A stretch of 64,000 nucleotides of DNA, from NCBI RefSeq assembly GCF_001417735.1, contig NZ_BBUZ01000028.1:1-64000 (forward strand), written 5' to 3'. The DNA is from Streptomyces sp. NBRC 110028. GTDB lineage: Bacteria; Actinomycetota; Actinomycetes; Streptomycetales; Streptomycetaceae. The position numbers and the translations under genes were made by a program. The notes below the pieces were generated by a model. That model ran no database searches. It was not told where the DNA came from and saw only the letters and a list, made by a program, of their open reading frames with translations. How positions within the stretch are numbered: position 1 is the stretch's first letter; every line of letters starts with the position of its first letter. Positions 34,995 through 42,592 of the stretch are shown piece after piece.

Positions 34995-35010
34995 ATACCG
35001 ACTTCGGTAT
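34995..35010. promoter_or_regulatory. Inverted repeat in the divergent precursor/SARP promoter region
   Basis: ATACCGA-CT-TCGGTAT, a perfect 7-2-7 inverted repeat, lies 124 bp before the precursor start and 110 bp before the SARP start, in an AT-richer patch of the 249-bp divergent region. It is a candidate operator for a dimeric regulator. SARPs usually bind direct repeats, so another regulator may use it. Confidence 0.45.
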
Positions 35011-35119
35011 TCCGGCACTGGTCGGATGCACCGCTCACCCGCGAGTCTTTTCTGTGCCTCGATGGCACGGCCGCGCGGCCAGGAGGCACCTGACGGACCG
35101 TTGACGGAGGTACAGGACC

Positions 35120-35944
35120 ATGGACATCAAGGTGTTGGGGCCGCTGAGCGTCGAGGCGTGCGGTCAGTCGATCGTGCCCAGCGCGGGCAAGCCGCGGCAG
35201 ATCCTTGCACTGCTTTCCGTCTACGCCAACCAGATGCTGCCGGTGCCCACTCTTATGGAGGAAATCTGGGGCACGCAGATGCCGCGCAGTGCGCCCACCA
35301 CCTTGCAGACCTACATCCTTCAGCTCCGCCGCAGGCTGGCCGCCGCTTACGGCCCCCAGGCGCCGCAGGCTTCGAAGGACGTGCTGGCCACCCGGTACGG
35401 CGGCTATGTCCTGGAGGCCCAGCCGGGCGCGGTCGACATCCATGAGTACGACCGGCTGGTGGCCGCGGGGCGCGACGCGCTCGACGCCGGGGACGATGTC
35501 GAGGCGTCCCTGCTGCTGCGCGAGGCGCTCGCGGTCTGGCGCGGTCCGGCGCTGGTGGATGTGCGGGTCGGTCCGGTCCTGGAGATCGAGCTGGCCCGGC
35601 TGGAGGAGAGCCGCCTCGGCGTTCTGGAGCGCCGGATCGAGGCCGACCTGCGGCTCGGCCGCCATGCCGAGCTGCTGACCGAGCTGACCGAGCTGACCGC
35701 CCGCCATCCGCTGCACGAGGGGCTGCACGCCCAGTGCATGGCCGCGCTGTACCGGGCGGGCCGCCCCTGGCAGGCACTGGAGGTCTACCAGGGGCTGCGC
35801 GCCCGGCTCGTCGAGGACCTGGGGCTTGAGCCGTCGCCGCGGCTGCAGAAGCTCCAGCAGGCGGTGCTCGCCTCCGACCCCGCGCTCGACCTCGACCTGG
35901 AGGGGCACTGGCGCCGGCCGGTGCTCGACCTGTTCGCCGCCTGA
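35120..35944 (+). CDS. SARP-family pathway-specific activator (AfsR/DnrI/RedD type)
   Basis: 274 residues. N-terminal OmpR-like winged helix (DIKVLGPLSVEACGQSIVPS, KPRQILALLSVYANQMLPVP, LQTYILQLRRRL) and a bacterial transcriptional activation domain (YGGYVLEAQPGAVDIHEYDRL to LEPSPRLQKLQQAV). Small SARPs switch on antibiotic gene clusters by recruiting RNA polymerase to direct repeats overlapping -35. It is divergent from the precursor gene and followed by a terminator, then the tailoring operon. It is the obvious candidate activator of this cluster. Confidence 0.93.
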   Translation: MDIKVLGPLSVEACGQSIVPSAGKPRQILALLSVYANQMLPVPTLMEEIWGTQMPRSAPTTLQTYILQLRRRLAAAYGPQAPQASKDVLATRYGGYVLEAQPGAVDIHEYDRLVAAGRDALDAGDDVEASLLLREALAVWRGPALVDVRVGPVLEIELARLEESRLGVLERRIEADLRLGRHAELLTELTELTARHPLHEGLHAQCMAALYRAGRPWQALEVYQGLRARLVEDLGLEPSPRLQKLQQAVLASDPALDLDLEGHWRRPVLDLFAA

Positions 35945-36081
35945 CCGCCGCACCGAGACGGTCCGTCCGACGCCCTGACCCGCTCGACCGCTCGACCCGC
36001 CGCACAGGCCCCGTCACCTCCCCTGGGCCCGCCCGGTGCTCCTCCCCCCCAACGCCCGGCGCCGCCCTTCAGCCGGGTCTG

Positions 36082-36129
36082 CTACGGCTCCGCTGCCCGA
36101 TCCCCCCGCGCGGGCAAGCGGAGCCGTAG
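36082..36129. terminator. Terminator after the SARP gene
   Basis: CTACGGCTCCGCT (36082-36094) pairs with AGCGGAGCCGTAG (36117-36129); five further pairs (GCCCG 36095-36099 with CGGGC 36111-36115) extend the stem past one bulged base. It isolates the SARP transcript from the tailoring genes. Confidence 0.75.
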
Positions 36130-36177
36130 TGCATTTCCCGTCGGCCGGTCCGATGCGCCGCCCGCCCCCTACCCCGA

Positions 36178-36233
36178 CTTGTCCCGTACACCGCCTGTGC
36201 CCCGTCTTGTCCCGTACGCAGCCCGTCCCGTAT
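36178..36233 (+). promoter_or_regulatory. Direct repeats upstream of the tailoring operon (possible SARP site)
   Basis: GTCCCGTA occurs at 36181, 36209 and 36225; the first two copies extend to CTTGTCCCGTAC. Copies 2 and 3 are 16 bp apart, with a weaker CGTCCG a further 16 bp on. SARPs bind heptamer direct repeats, normally 11 or 22 bp apart, so the spacing is not classical. The position, 30-90 bp before the first tailoring gene, is right for an activator. Confidence 0.4.
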
Positions 36234-36265
36234 CCCGCCCGTCCGACACCAGCCGAGGGGGCGCC

Positions 36266-36865
36266 TTGCGCATCGTCGACCTGTCCACACCGGTGGACGC
36301 CCCCGTGCCCTGCGGCGCCACCGGTGCGTACGGAGCGTCGCGCGTCATCGACCGGATGCCGCGCGAGTGGTTCCCGCGCCCGGCGCACGTGCTGGACATC
36401 ACCGGCGCCGACCCGGACACCCGCACCGCCGGGGTCGAGGACATCGAGAAGGCGCTCGCCCGGACCGGCTGCCGTCCGCGCCCGAGGGACATCGTCCTGC
36501 TGTACACCGGCGCCGCCTGCTGGGCCGGTACACCCCGGTACTTCACCGACTTCACCGGCCTCGACGGCCCCGCCACCGACTACCTCCTCGACCTGGGGGT
36601 CCGGGTGATCGGCACCGACGCGTTCAGCCTCGACGCCCCGTTCCACGACATGATCCGCCGCTACCACGCCACCGGCGACCGGTCGGCGCTGTGGCCCGCG
36701 CACTTCGCGGGCCGCCGCCGGGAGTACCGCCAGATCGAGCGGCTGGCGCGGCTGGACACCCTGCCGCCCACCGGGTTCCGGGTCGCCTGCTTCCCCGTGC
36801 GGACCGCGGGCGCGGGCGCGGGGGCGGGCTGGACCCGCGCGGTGGCCCTGCTCGACGAGGCGTGA
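36266..36865 (+). CDS. Cyclase-family (kynurenine-formamidase-like) protein lacking the usual metal motif
   Basis: 199 residues from a TTG start at 36266, with GAGGGGG as ribosome site. RIVDLSTPVDAPVPCGA, PRDIVLLYTGAACWAGTPRYF and TGFRVACFPVRTAGAG...RAVALL match the cyclase family (PF04199). The block that normally carries HxGTHxDxPxH is missing: the protein runs from YGASRVIDRM directly to PRPAHVLDITG. Relatives act as amidohydrolases or polyketide cyclases. Here either the chemistry has changed or the protein is a non-metal variant. First gene of the tailoring operon; its stop overlaps the next start. Confidence 0.7.
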   Translation: MRIVDLSTPVDAPVPCGATGAYGASRVIDRMPREWFPRPAHVLDITGADPDTRTAGVEDIEKALARTGCRPRPRDIVLLYTGAACWAGTPRYFTDFTGLDGPATDYLLDLGVRVIGTDAFSLDAPFHDMIRRYHATGDRSALWPAHFAGRRREYRQIERLARLDTLPPTGFRVACFPVRTAGAGAGAGWTRAVALLDEA

Positions 36866-38118
36866 GTCCGGTGGTGACGGCGCATCAGGAGGTCGACACC
36901 GAGGTCTGTGTGGTCGGCGGTGGCCCCGCCGGTCTCGTCCTGGCGCTGCTGATGCTGCGCTCCGGGGCGCGGGTGACGGTGCTGGAGCGCGCCCGCGCGC
37001 ACGAGCGGGAGTCCCGTGGCGAGATCCTGCAGCCCGGCGCGCTGGCGCTGCTGGACGAGCTGGGGGTGCTCGCCGGGGCGCGGGCGCGCGGCGCCCAGGA
37101 GCTCGACCGGTTCCGGCTGTTCGAGGGCGACCGGATGCTGCTGGAGGCCGACTACCGGCTCCTGCCCGCCCCGTACGACCATCTGCTGTCCCTGCCCCGG
37201 ACGCATCTGCTGGACGAACTCCTCGCCCACTGCCGCCGCCGGCCCGGCTTCCACTATCTGCCCGGCCGCAGGGTCGGCGGTCTGGTGTGGCGGGACGGGC
37301 GGATCGCCGGGGTCACCGCCGACGGCCCGGCGGGCCGCTGCACCGTGCGGGCCCGCGTCGTGGTCGGCGCGGACGGCCGCTACTCCCGGGTCCGGCGGCT
37401 GGCCGGAATCGGCGCGGGCCGTACCGAGGCGCTTCACCAAGTGCTGCTGTGGTGCACCCTCAGGGCGGGCGGCGCGGACGCCCCGCCGCTCCGCGAGGTG
37501 CGGGTGTTCCGCACCGGGGACGGCCCGGTGGTGGTCCACGGGTCCTGGCCGGACCGTGTCCAGCTGGGCTGGACGCTGCCGCAGCACGGCCACCGCGCCC
37601 TCACCGCGCTCGGCCCGGACCGGGTCAGGGAGCGGCTCGCGCGTGCCGTGCCGCCGTACGCCACGGCCATCCGCGAACAGGTCCGCGCCCTGGGCGACCT
37701 CGGGCTGCTGGACGTCTTCTCGGCCCGCGCCCGGCGCTGGGTGGACGACGGGCTGGTGCTGATCGGGGACGCCGCCCACACCCACGGCCCGATCGCCGCC
37801 CAGGGCATCACCCTCGCCATCCAGGACGCGGTGGTGCTGCACCCCGTGCTGGCCGGCGCGCTGGCCGCGGGTGACCTCGGCGCGGACCGCCTCGCCGCCT
37901 TCGAGGGGCGCCGGGGGCCCGAGGTCGCGGCCGTCATACGGACGCAGACCCGGCAGAGCCGGGCCCTGCTCTCGGGCGGCGCGTTCGCCACTCGTGTGCG
38001 CCCCCATCTCGCGCGGGTGCTGCGCCACACCCCACTGCACCGCGTGATGCTCCAACGCATCGCGTTCGGCGGGCCGTCGATCCGCGTCATGGACGCCAGG
38101 GTGTGCGGGCGCTCATGA
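36862..38118 (+). CDS. FAD-dependent aromatic-type monooxygenase
   Basis: 418 residues. FAD-binding VVGGGPAGLVLALLMLRSGA (GxGxxG), the middle NADPH/FAD motif VVVGADGRYSRVRRLAGI and the third motif GLVLIGDAAHTHGPIAAQG are all intact, as in class A flavoprotein hydroxylases (PHBH/UbiH fold). It should hydroxylate or epoxidise an aromatic or azole-containing product with O2 and NAD(P)H. The GTG start overlaps the previous stop (GTGA at 36862-36865). In this cluster it could also oxidise azolines, as no dedicated dehydrogenase is present. Confidence 0.88.
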   Translation: MSPVVTAHQEVDTEVCVVGGGPAGLVLALLMLRSGARVTVLERARAHERESRGEILQPGALALLDELGVLAGARARGAQELDRFRLFEGDRMLLEADYRLLPAPYDHLLSLPRTHLLDELLAHCRRRPGFHYLPGRRVGGLVWRDGRIAGVTADGPAGRCTVRARVVVGADGRYSRVRRLAGIGAGRTEALHQVLLWCTLRAGGADAPPLREVRVFRTGDGPVVVHGSWPDRVQLGWTLPQHGHRALTALGPDRVRERLARAVPPYATAIREQVRALGDLGLLDVFSARARRWVDDGLVLIGDAAHTHGPIAAQGITLAIQDAVVLHPVLAGALAAGDLGADRLAAFEGRRGPEVAAVIRTQTRQSRALLSGGAFATRVRPHLARVLRHTPLHRVMLQRIAFGGPSIRVMDARVCGRS

Positions 38119-38230
38119 GCGGGCGGTGCGCGTCGGCCCCCGGTGGCGGGTCGAGGCGGCCTCAAGTCACGGCGGCGACCATGGAGTTCTCATGAGAACG
38201 ACCGCCTGGTACGACCGGGAGGAGGTGCCG

Positions 38231-39199
38231 ATGGTGCCGAAGGTGTCAGACGCAGCCGGGCTGTCCGTCGTGGTGCTGGGCGGCACCGGCGCCCTGGGCG
38301 GCGCGGTCCGGCGCGCCTTCGAGGCCGTGGGCGCCCGGGTGCTGGTGGTCTCCCGCCGGGAGCCGGAGCCCGGTGAGGCCGTCTCCTGGGCCGGGCTGGA
38401 CCTCACCCGTGCTCCGTCCGGACAGCTGGCCGCCGTCCTCGCCGGGGCCGCGGCCGACGTCGTGGTGAACGCGGCCGGGCTCACCCACGGCGGCACCGAG
38501 GAGGAGCTGTCCGCGGTCAACGCCGGGGTGGTGCGCACCCTGGTGGAGGCCGCCGCGGCGCTGCCGTACCGGCCCCGGCTGGTGCAGCTGGGCACCGTCC
38601 ACGAGTACGGCCCGGTGTGCCGCGGCGTCGGCATCACCGAGGACCTGCCGCCCGCGCCGGTCAGCGCCTACGGCCGCACCAAGCTGCTCGGCGCGCAGTC
38701 CCTGCTGCGCGCCACCCGGGCCGGTCCGGTGGACGGCACGGTGCTGCGGATCGCCCATGTCTTCGGCCCCGGCGCGCCCCGCGCCGACCTCCTGGGCACC
38801 GTCGCCCGCCATCTGGCCTCCCACTGCCCCGGCCCGCTGCGACTGGAACCGCTGGAGGGGCGCTGGGACTTCGTGGACCTCCGCGATGTCGCCGCCGCGG
38901 CCCTCGCGGCGGCGACCGCGCCCCGGGTGAGCGGACAGGTGGTCAACATCGGCTGTGGCCAGGCGCTGGGCGTGCGGCGGCTGGTGGAGCGGATGATCGT
39001 CCTCAGCGGGCTCGGCGTGCCGCTGGTGGAGGAGCCGGGCGCCGGTGATCACCCCGCGGGCCCCGGCTGGCAGCGGGTGGACATCTCCCGGGCCCGGCTG
39101 CTGCTGGGCTGGCGGCCGCGGTTCGGCACGGTCCGGTCGCTGCGCGACCAGCTGGCCGAGGCGGGGGCGCCGGACCGCGCGGTGGTGGCGCGCCCATGA
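38231..39199 (+). CDS. NAD(P)-dependent epimerase/dehydratase (extended SDR), sugar-type
   Basis: 322 residues. Rossmann GGTGALGG at 17-24 and catalytic Tyr147-x3-Lys151 (YGRTK) are intact. LVQLGTVHEYG and FVDLRDVAAAALAA are typical of NDP-sugar 4-ketoreductase/epimerase relatives. GGGAGGAGG at 38218-38226 fixes the ATG at 38231. Likely role: making or reducing a deoxysugar or tailoring the product itself. No NDP-glucose synthase/4,6-dehydratase pair is present, so an NDP-sugar would come from elsewhere in the cell. Confidence 0.82.
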   Translation: MVPKVSDAAGLSVVVLGGTGALGGAVRRAFEAVGARVLVVSRREPEPGEAVSWAGLDLTRAPSGQLAAVLAGAAADVVVNAAGLTHGGTEEELSAVNAGVVRTLVEAAAALPYRPRLVQLGTVHEYGPVCRGVGITEDLPPAPVSAYGRTKLLGAQSLLRATRAGPVDGTVLRIAHVFGPGAPRADLLGTVARHLASHCPGPLRLEPLEGRWDFVDLRDVAAAALAAATAPRVSGQVVNIGCGQALGVRRLVERMIVLSGLGVPLVEEPGAGDHPAGPGWQRVDISRARLLLGWRPRFGTVRSLRDQLAEAGAPDRAVVARP

Positions 39200-39870
39200 T
39201 GGACCTCGGCCTGGACGGGCGCACGGTCCTGGTCACCGGCGCCACCGGTGTCGTCGGCCGGGCCGCCGCCCGCGCCTTCGCGGCGCAGGGCGCGCGGGTG
39301 GCGCTGGCCTTCCGGAACCGCCGCGAGGCCGCGGAGGAGCTGGCCGCCGAGCTGGCGGGCCCGGACGGCAACCAGGCCTTCGCCGTGCCGTACGCGTTGG
39401 AGGACTCCGCGTCGCCGCGCTGGGTCGTGGCCGCCGTCGAGGAGCGCTGGGGCGCGCTCGACGTCCTGGTGGCGAACGCCTGGCGGCGGGGCGCGCGATG
39501 CGATCCGCGCGCCCGTTTCGAGGACATCCCCGAGGGGGACTGGCTGCCGGTCGTCGCCGACAGCCTGGCCCCGGTGATCCGCACGGTGCAGTGCGCCGTC
39601 GTCGGGATGCGGGAGCGCGGCTGGGGCCGGATCGCGCTGGTGTCCTCGCGCCGGGTGCCCGACGAGTTCCACGGCGCGGCCGAGGCCGGGCTGCAGGGCC
39701 TGGCCCGCGGCCTGAGCGGGCAGGTGGCGGCGGACGGCGTGCTGGTCAACGCGGTGTGCCCGGAGGGCGCGCCCTCGGTGGCCGGGGCCGCCGCCCGGAC
39801 CCTGCTGTTCCTCTGCTCGGCGGCCAACACCCAGCTCACCGGCCACGCCCTCACGCTCACAGGCGGCTGA
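39196..39870 (+). CDS. SDR-family protein without catalytic Tyr/Lys
   Basis: 224 residues with a clear short-chain dehydrogenase fold: cofactor motif GATGVVG (15-21), LVANAW in place of NNAG (91-96), LVSSRR, and VCPEGAPS with a FabI/FabG-like end (TGHALTLTGG). At the active site, alignment through AGLxGLA puts His159 where Tyr and Glu163 where Lys should be, and the loop before them is shortened. So it may bind NAD(P) but cannot do normal SDR chemistry; a structural or atypical role is possible. ATGA overlap with the epimerase gene. Confidence 0.8.
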   Translation: MMDLGLDGRTVLVTGATGVVGRAAARAFAAQGARVALAFRNRREAAEELAAELAGPDGNQAFAVPYALEDSASPRWVVAAVEERWGALDVLVANAWRRGARCDPRARFEDIPEGDWLPVVADSLAPVIRTVQCAVVGMRERGWGRIALVSSRRVPDEFHGAAEAGLQGLARGLSGQVAADGVLVNAVCPEGAPSVAGAAARTLLFLCSAANTQLTGHALTLTGG

Positions 39871-39883
39871 CCGGGGAGGGATC

Positions 39884-41101
39884 GTGCGCGTCCTGTTCAC
39901 GACCTGGGCCCCGGGCGGGCATCTGGTCGCGCTGGTGCCGCTCGCCCGGGCCTTCCTCGCGGCGGGTCACCAGGTGCGGGTCGCGGTCCCGGGCGGCTGC
40001 GCGGCGGCGGTCGCCCGCGCCGGGCTGATGCCGGTGCACGCCGGGGTGCTGCCCCGCGCGCTCGGCACGCCACCGTCCGTGGCGCGCGGCGCGCGCGGCA
40101 TCTGGCCCGCGGACTGGCCGGTGCGGCCCGGGGTGCTCGGCCCGGAGCAGCACGGGGCGCTGCGCGCCCTCGGGGACCGGTGGGTGGCCATCGCCGAGGC
40201 GATGGCCCAGGGCCTGGTGGCCTACGCCCGCTGCTGGCAGCCGGAGCTGGTGGTGCACGACGCGAGCACGTACGCGGGCCCGGTGGCCGCTGCGGCGCTG
40301 GGCGTGCCCGCGGTCGGCCAGCTGTGGGGGAGCACGGCGCTGCTGCGCCTGGACCGGCAGCGGCTGTCCGGGCCGCCGCTGCCCGGACTGGCCCGCCTGA
40401 TGCGGCGTTACGGCGCGGATCCGGCGCGCGAGCCGGAGCTGTGGCTCGATCCCTGCCCGCCGAGCCTGGCGCTGCCCTCCCCGGAGCGGAGGCTCCCGGT
40501 GCGGTTCGTCCCGTACGAGGGGGCGTACGACGCGGCGGGCGACCCCTCGTACGATCCGGTCCGCCCCGGGCCGGGCACCGGGCCCACCCGGATCTGCGCC
40601 GTGTGGGAGGACCCCGCGGGCCCGCCCGAAGCCGTCCGGGCGGCGCTGCGGGCGGCCGAGGCGCGCGGGGTGGAGGTCGTCCGGCTGGGCGGCGCCGCCG
40701 GGGGGAGGCCGCCCGCCGGACCGCTGCACCGGATGCTGCCGGGCTGCCGCGCGGTGCTCCACCAGGGCGGCGGGGCCGCCGTGCTGGCCGCCGCCGTGGC
40801 CGGGGTGCCGCAGCTGATCGTCGCGCCCCGCCCCGAGCAGCGGCTCAACGGCGCGCGGGTGGCCCTCACGGGCGCGGGGGCGCACACCTCCGCCGACCTC
40901 CTCAGTGGTTCGCCCCGCACCGCCCCGGCGGCCGGTGCCCAGCTGGCCCGGGACCTGTTCGCGCTGCTGGAGCAGCCCTCGTATCTGGTCGCGGCCCGTG
41001 CGCTGCGGGAGGAGGCCCGGTCGATGCCCGGCCCGGAGGCGGCGGTGGTGCGGCTGACCACCCGCCCCGAGGACATACGGAAGGCCCCTCACCCGTGGTG
41101 A
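39884..41101 (+). CDS. Glycosyltransferase, GT1/MGT type of secondary metabolism
   Basis: 405 residues from a GTG start preceded by GGGAGG. N-terminal RVLFTTWAPGGHLVALVPLARAFLAAGH is the GT-B acceptor fold of macrolide-type glycosyltransferases. LPGCRAVLHQGGGAAVLAAA followed by GVPQLIV is the NDP-sugar binding motif. It should add a sugar to the cluster's product. It is last in the operon; its stop is inside a hairpin shared with the tRNA-Lys gene read from the other side. Confidence 0.9.
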   Translation: MRVLFTTWAPGGHLVALVPLARAFLAAGHQVRVAVPGGCAAAVARAGLMPVHAGVLPRALGTPPSVARGARGIWPADWPVRPGVLGPEQHGALRALGDRWVAIAEAMAQGLVAYARCWQPELVVHDASTYAGPVAAAALGVPAVGQLWGSTALLRLDRQRLSGPPLPGLARLMRRYGADPAREPELWLDPCPPSLALPSPERRLPVRFVPYEGAYDAAGDPSYDPVRPGPGTGPTRICAVWEDPAGPPEAVRAALRAAEARGVEVVRLGGAAGGRPPAGPLHRMLPGCRAVLHQGGGAAVLAAAVAGVPQLIVAPRPEQRLNGARVALTGAGAHTSADLLSGSPRTAPAAGAQLARDLFALLEQPSYLVAARALREEARSMPGPEAAVVRLTTRPEDIRKAPHPW

Positions 41102-41117
41102 GAGGCCTTCCGTATGT
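41073..41117. terminator. Shared terminator, glycosyltransferase and tRNA-Lys genes
   Basis: Bases 41073-41093 pair with 41097-41117 (21 bp, one mismatch) around CGT. The glycosyltransferase stop (41099-41101) is in the right arm, and the tRNA 3' end is 4 bp away on the other strand. It is probably a bidirectional terminator. Confidence 0.8.
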
Positions 41118-41120
41118 CGG

Positions 41121-41194
41121 TGCGCCGCCAGGGACTCGAACCCCGGACCCGCTGATTAAGAGTCAGCTGCTCTAACCAACTGAGCTAGCGGCGC
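41121..41194 (-). tRNA. tRNA-Lys (anticodon CUU), CCA not encoded
   Basis: All 74 bases match the tRNA-Lys at 10316-10389, with the same CUU anticodon. The base after position 75 differs (CCG instead of CCA), so CCA must be added by the cell. The 85-bp identity covers 41119-41203, including 9 bp of the 5' flank. It marks the end of the RiPP cluster. Confidence 0.97.
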
Positions 41195-41282
41195 CTGCTG
41201 ACGTAGAAGACCTTAGCACCCGGGTCAGGCGAAGTGAAAATCGATGTCCTCGGCCCGCTGTCCGCCCGGATTCCGCCTGCTC

Positions 41283-41900
41283 TCAGCCCGGAAACAGGGC
41301 GGGTGCGCTGGTCACAGCGGTGTCGTCGGCGTCCGTGCCGGCCGGGGCGCGCAGCGTGCGGGCCGCCCGCACACAGGCCCACAGCAGCACCTCGGGGCCG
41401 GGCAGCCAGGGGCTGCGGACGTCGGGGGCGACGAGCCAGCGGGGCGAGGGGGCGTCGTACGAGGCGATCTCCGCCGGGGGCTCGGGCTCCCCCGGCCCGG
41501 GGTCCAGGGGGTACAGGGGCGGCACGGTGACCGTGTCCCCCCAGCCGTAGCAGAGCAGTGGTGGTGCCGTGCCGCCCCACTCTTCCCAGCCGAGCAGCGC
41601 GGGCAGCCGCTGTGCCGCGCCCGGGGTGGTGAACAGCATGACCCGGCTGCCCTGGGCGGCCACCGGACCCGTGCCGGGGCCGTCGGTCCATAACCGGCTG
41701 ACCACCCTGCGCCCGAAGAGCGCGTCCATGCTGACGACGTCGAACGCGGTGCCACACGGCAGGGGGACCGAGGTCGCCGGATGCTCCGCCCAGAGGGCGT
41801 GGACGCCGCGGGGGGACCGGCTGGCGGAGGCGAGCCAGTCGGCACCGGCCGGGGTGACGTAGGCGGCGGTGTGAAGTGAGTCCCGAGGCGTTCTGCTCAT
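41283..41900 (-). CDS. Bifunctional DNA primase/polymerase (prim-pol)-like protein, TTA codon
   Basis: 205 residues. The pattern HTAAYVTPAGADWLASASRS, VPLPCGTAFDVVSMDALFG, GSRVMLFTTPGAAQRLPALL and DTVTVPPL matches the truncated prim-pol-like proteins that are frequent in Streptomyces; the catalytic acidic residues of true primases are not evident. Codon 70 is TTA (41691-41693 on the plus strand as TAA), so translation should depend on the bldA tRNA. Function unknown. Confidence 0.55.
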   Translation of the reverse strand: MSRTPRDSLHTAAYVTPAGADWLASASRSPRGVHALWAEHPATSVPLPCGTAFDVVSMDALFGRRVVSRLWTDGPGTGPVAAQGSRVMLFTTPGAAQRLPALLGWEEWGGTAPPLLCYGWGDTVTVPPLYPLDPGPGEPEPPAEIASYDAPSPRWLVAPDVRSPWLPGPEVLLWACVRAARTLRAPAGTDADDTAVTSAPALFPG

Positions 41901-42060
41901 GTTTCTACAATTACCGTCAGCGGGGGAGGTGTCGGGGGATGCGGTAAAACCGGGACATGGCGCGGGGGGATGGGGTACCTTCCGCTCGCATATGCCCCCG
42001 GCGCGTGATAGCTGCAGGTCGCCGCCCGTTCATGGGGGTTTCCCGTACGGAGTACGCCCA

Positions 42061-42426
42061 TCAGTCCGGCAGCTCGCCGCTTTGTATCAGTTCGCGACCG
42101 AACTCGATCATCTTTTTGGCGTAGTCCTCGGTCCACTCCGCCCGCTCGGCGATCGCGGCGGGGGTCAGCCGGTCGAACCGTCTGGGATCGGCGAGCTGCG
42201 CGGCCGCCATCGCCTGAAACTCCATGGCCCGGTCCGTCGCCGCGCGGAAGGCGAGCACCAGCTCGGTCGAGCGGGTGAGCAGTTCGCGGGGGTCCTCGAT
42301 CGACTCCAGGTCGAAGAAGTGTGCCTCGTCCTTGACGGCGGCGGCCGGTTCGAAGAGCAGCGCGGCCGGTTTCATTCGCCGCGGCGCGGCGCTGTGCGGG
42401 CCTTGAGCCGCATCCGGCTCGGGCAT
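42061..42426 (-). CDS. Conserved hypothetical protein
   Basis: 121 residues. GGAGGAG precedes the ATG at 42426. N-terminal 25 residues are polar and probably loose. The rest is helical: FFDLESIEDPRELLTRSTEL, then AATDRAMEFQAMAAAQLADP, then TPAAIAERAEWTEDYAKKMI. No domain known to me. It lies between the prim-pol-like gene and the helicase module, on the same strand. Confidence 0.65.
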   Translation of the reverse strand: MPEPDAAQGPHSAAPRRMKPAALLFEPAAAVKDEAHFFDLESIEDPRELLTRSTELVLAFRAATDRAMEFQAMAAAQLADPRRFDRLTPAAIAERAEWTEDYAKKMIEFGRELIQSGELPD

Positions 42427-42592
42427 GTGATCTCTCCTCCTGGGTCGTGAGACACGTTCGGTTCGCGGTGCGTCCTGTTCCCATTGTCGCGCGAGGGGCA
42501 AGACCGCCGCCCCCACCAGGGGTGTCTCCCCACCGGCCCCTCCTCCGAACCCAGCGCCGGGGTCCCGGCCCCGGCTCACGGCCAAGAGACGC

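Larger units (their letters stand above)
35945..36265. other. Gap between SARP gene and tailoring operon
   Basis: 321 bp without a gene. It holds the SARP terminator (36082-36129) and, after it, three direct copies of GTCCCGTA (36178-36233) that precede the tailoring operon. The first 130 bp are C-rich and show nothing else. Confidence 0.6.

Noticed and set aside
34973..35104. Possible second small precursor-like ORF in the SARP/precursor promoter region
   Set aside because: No ribosome site and no leader/core pattern, and it would cover the inverted repeat and promoter DNA. Better read as regulatory sequence.
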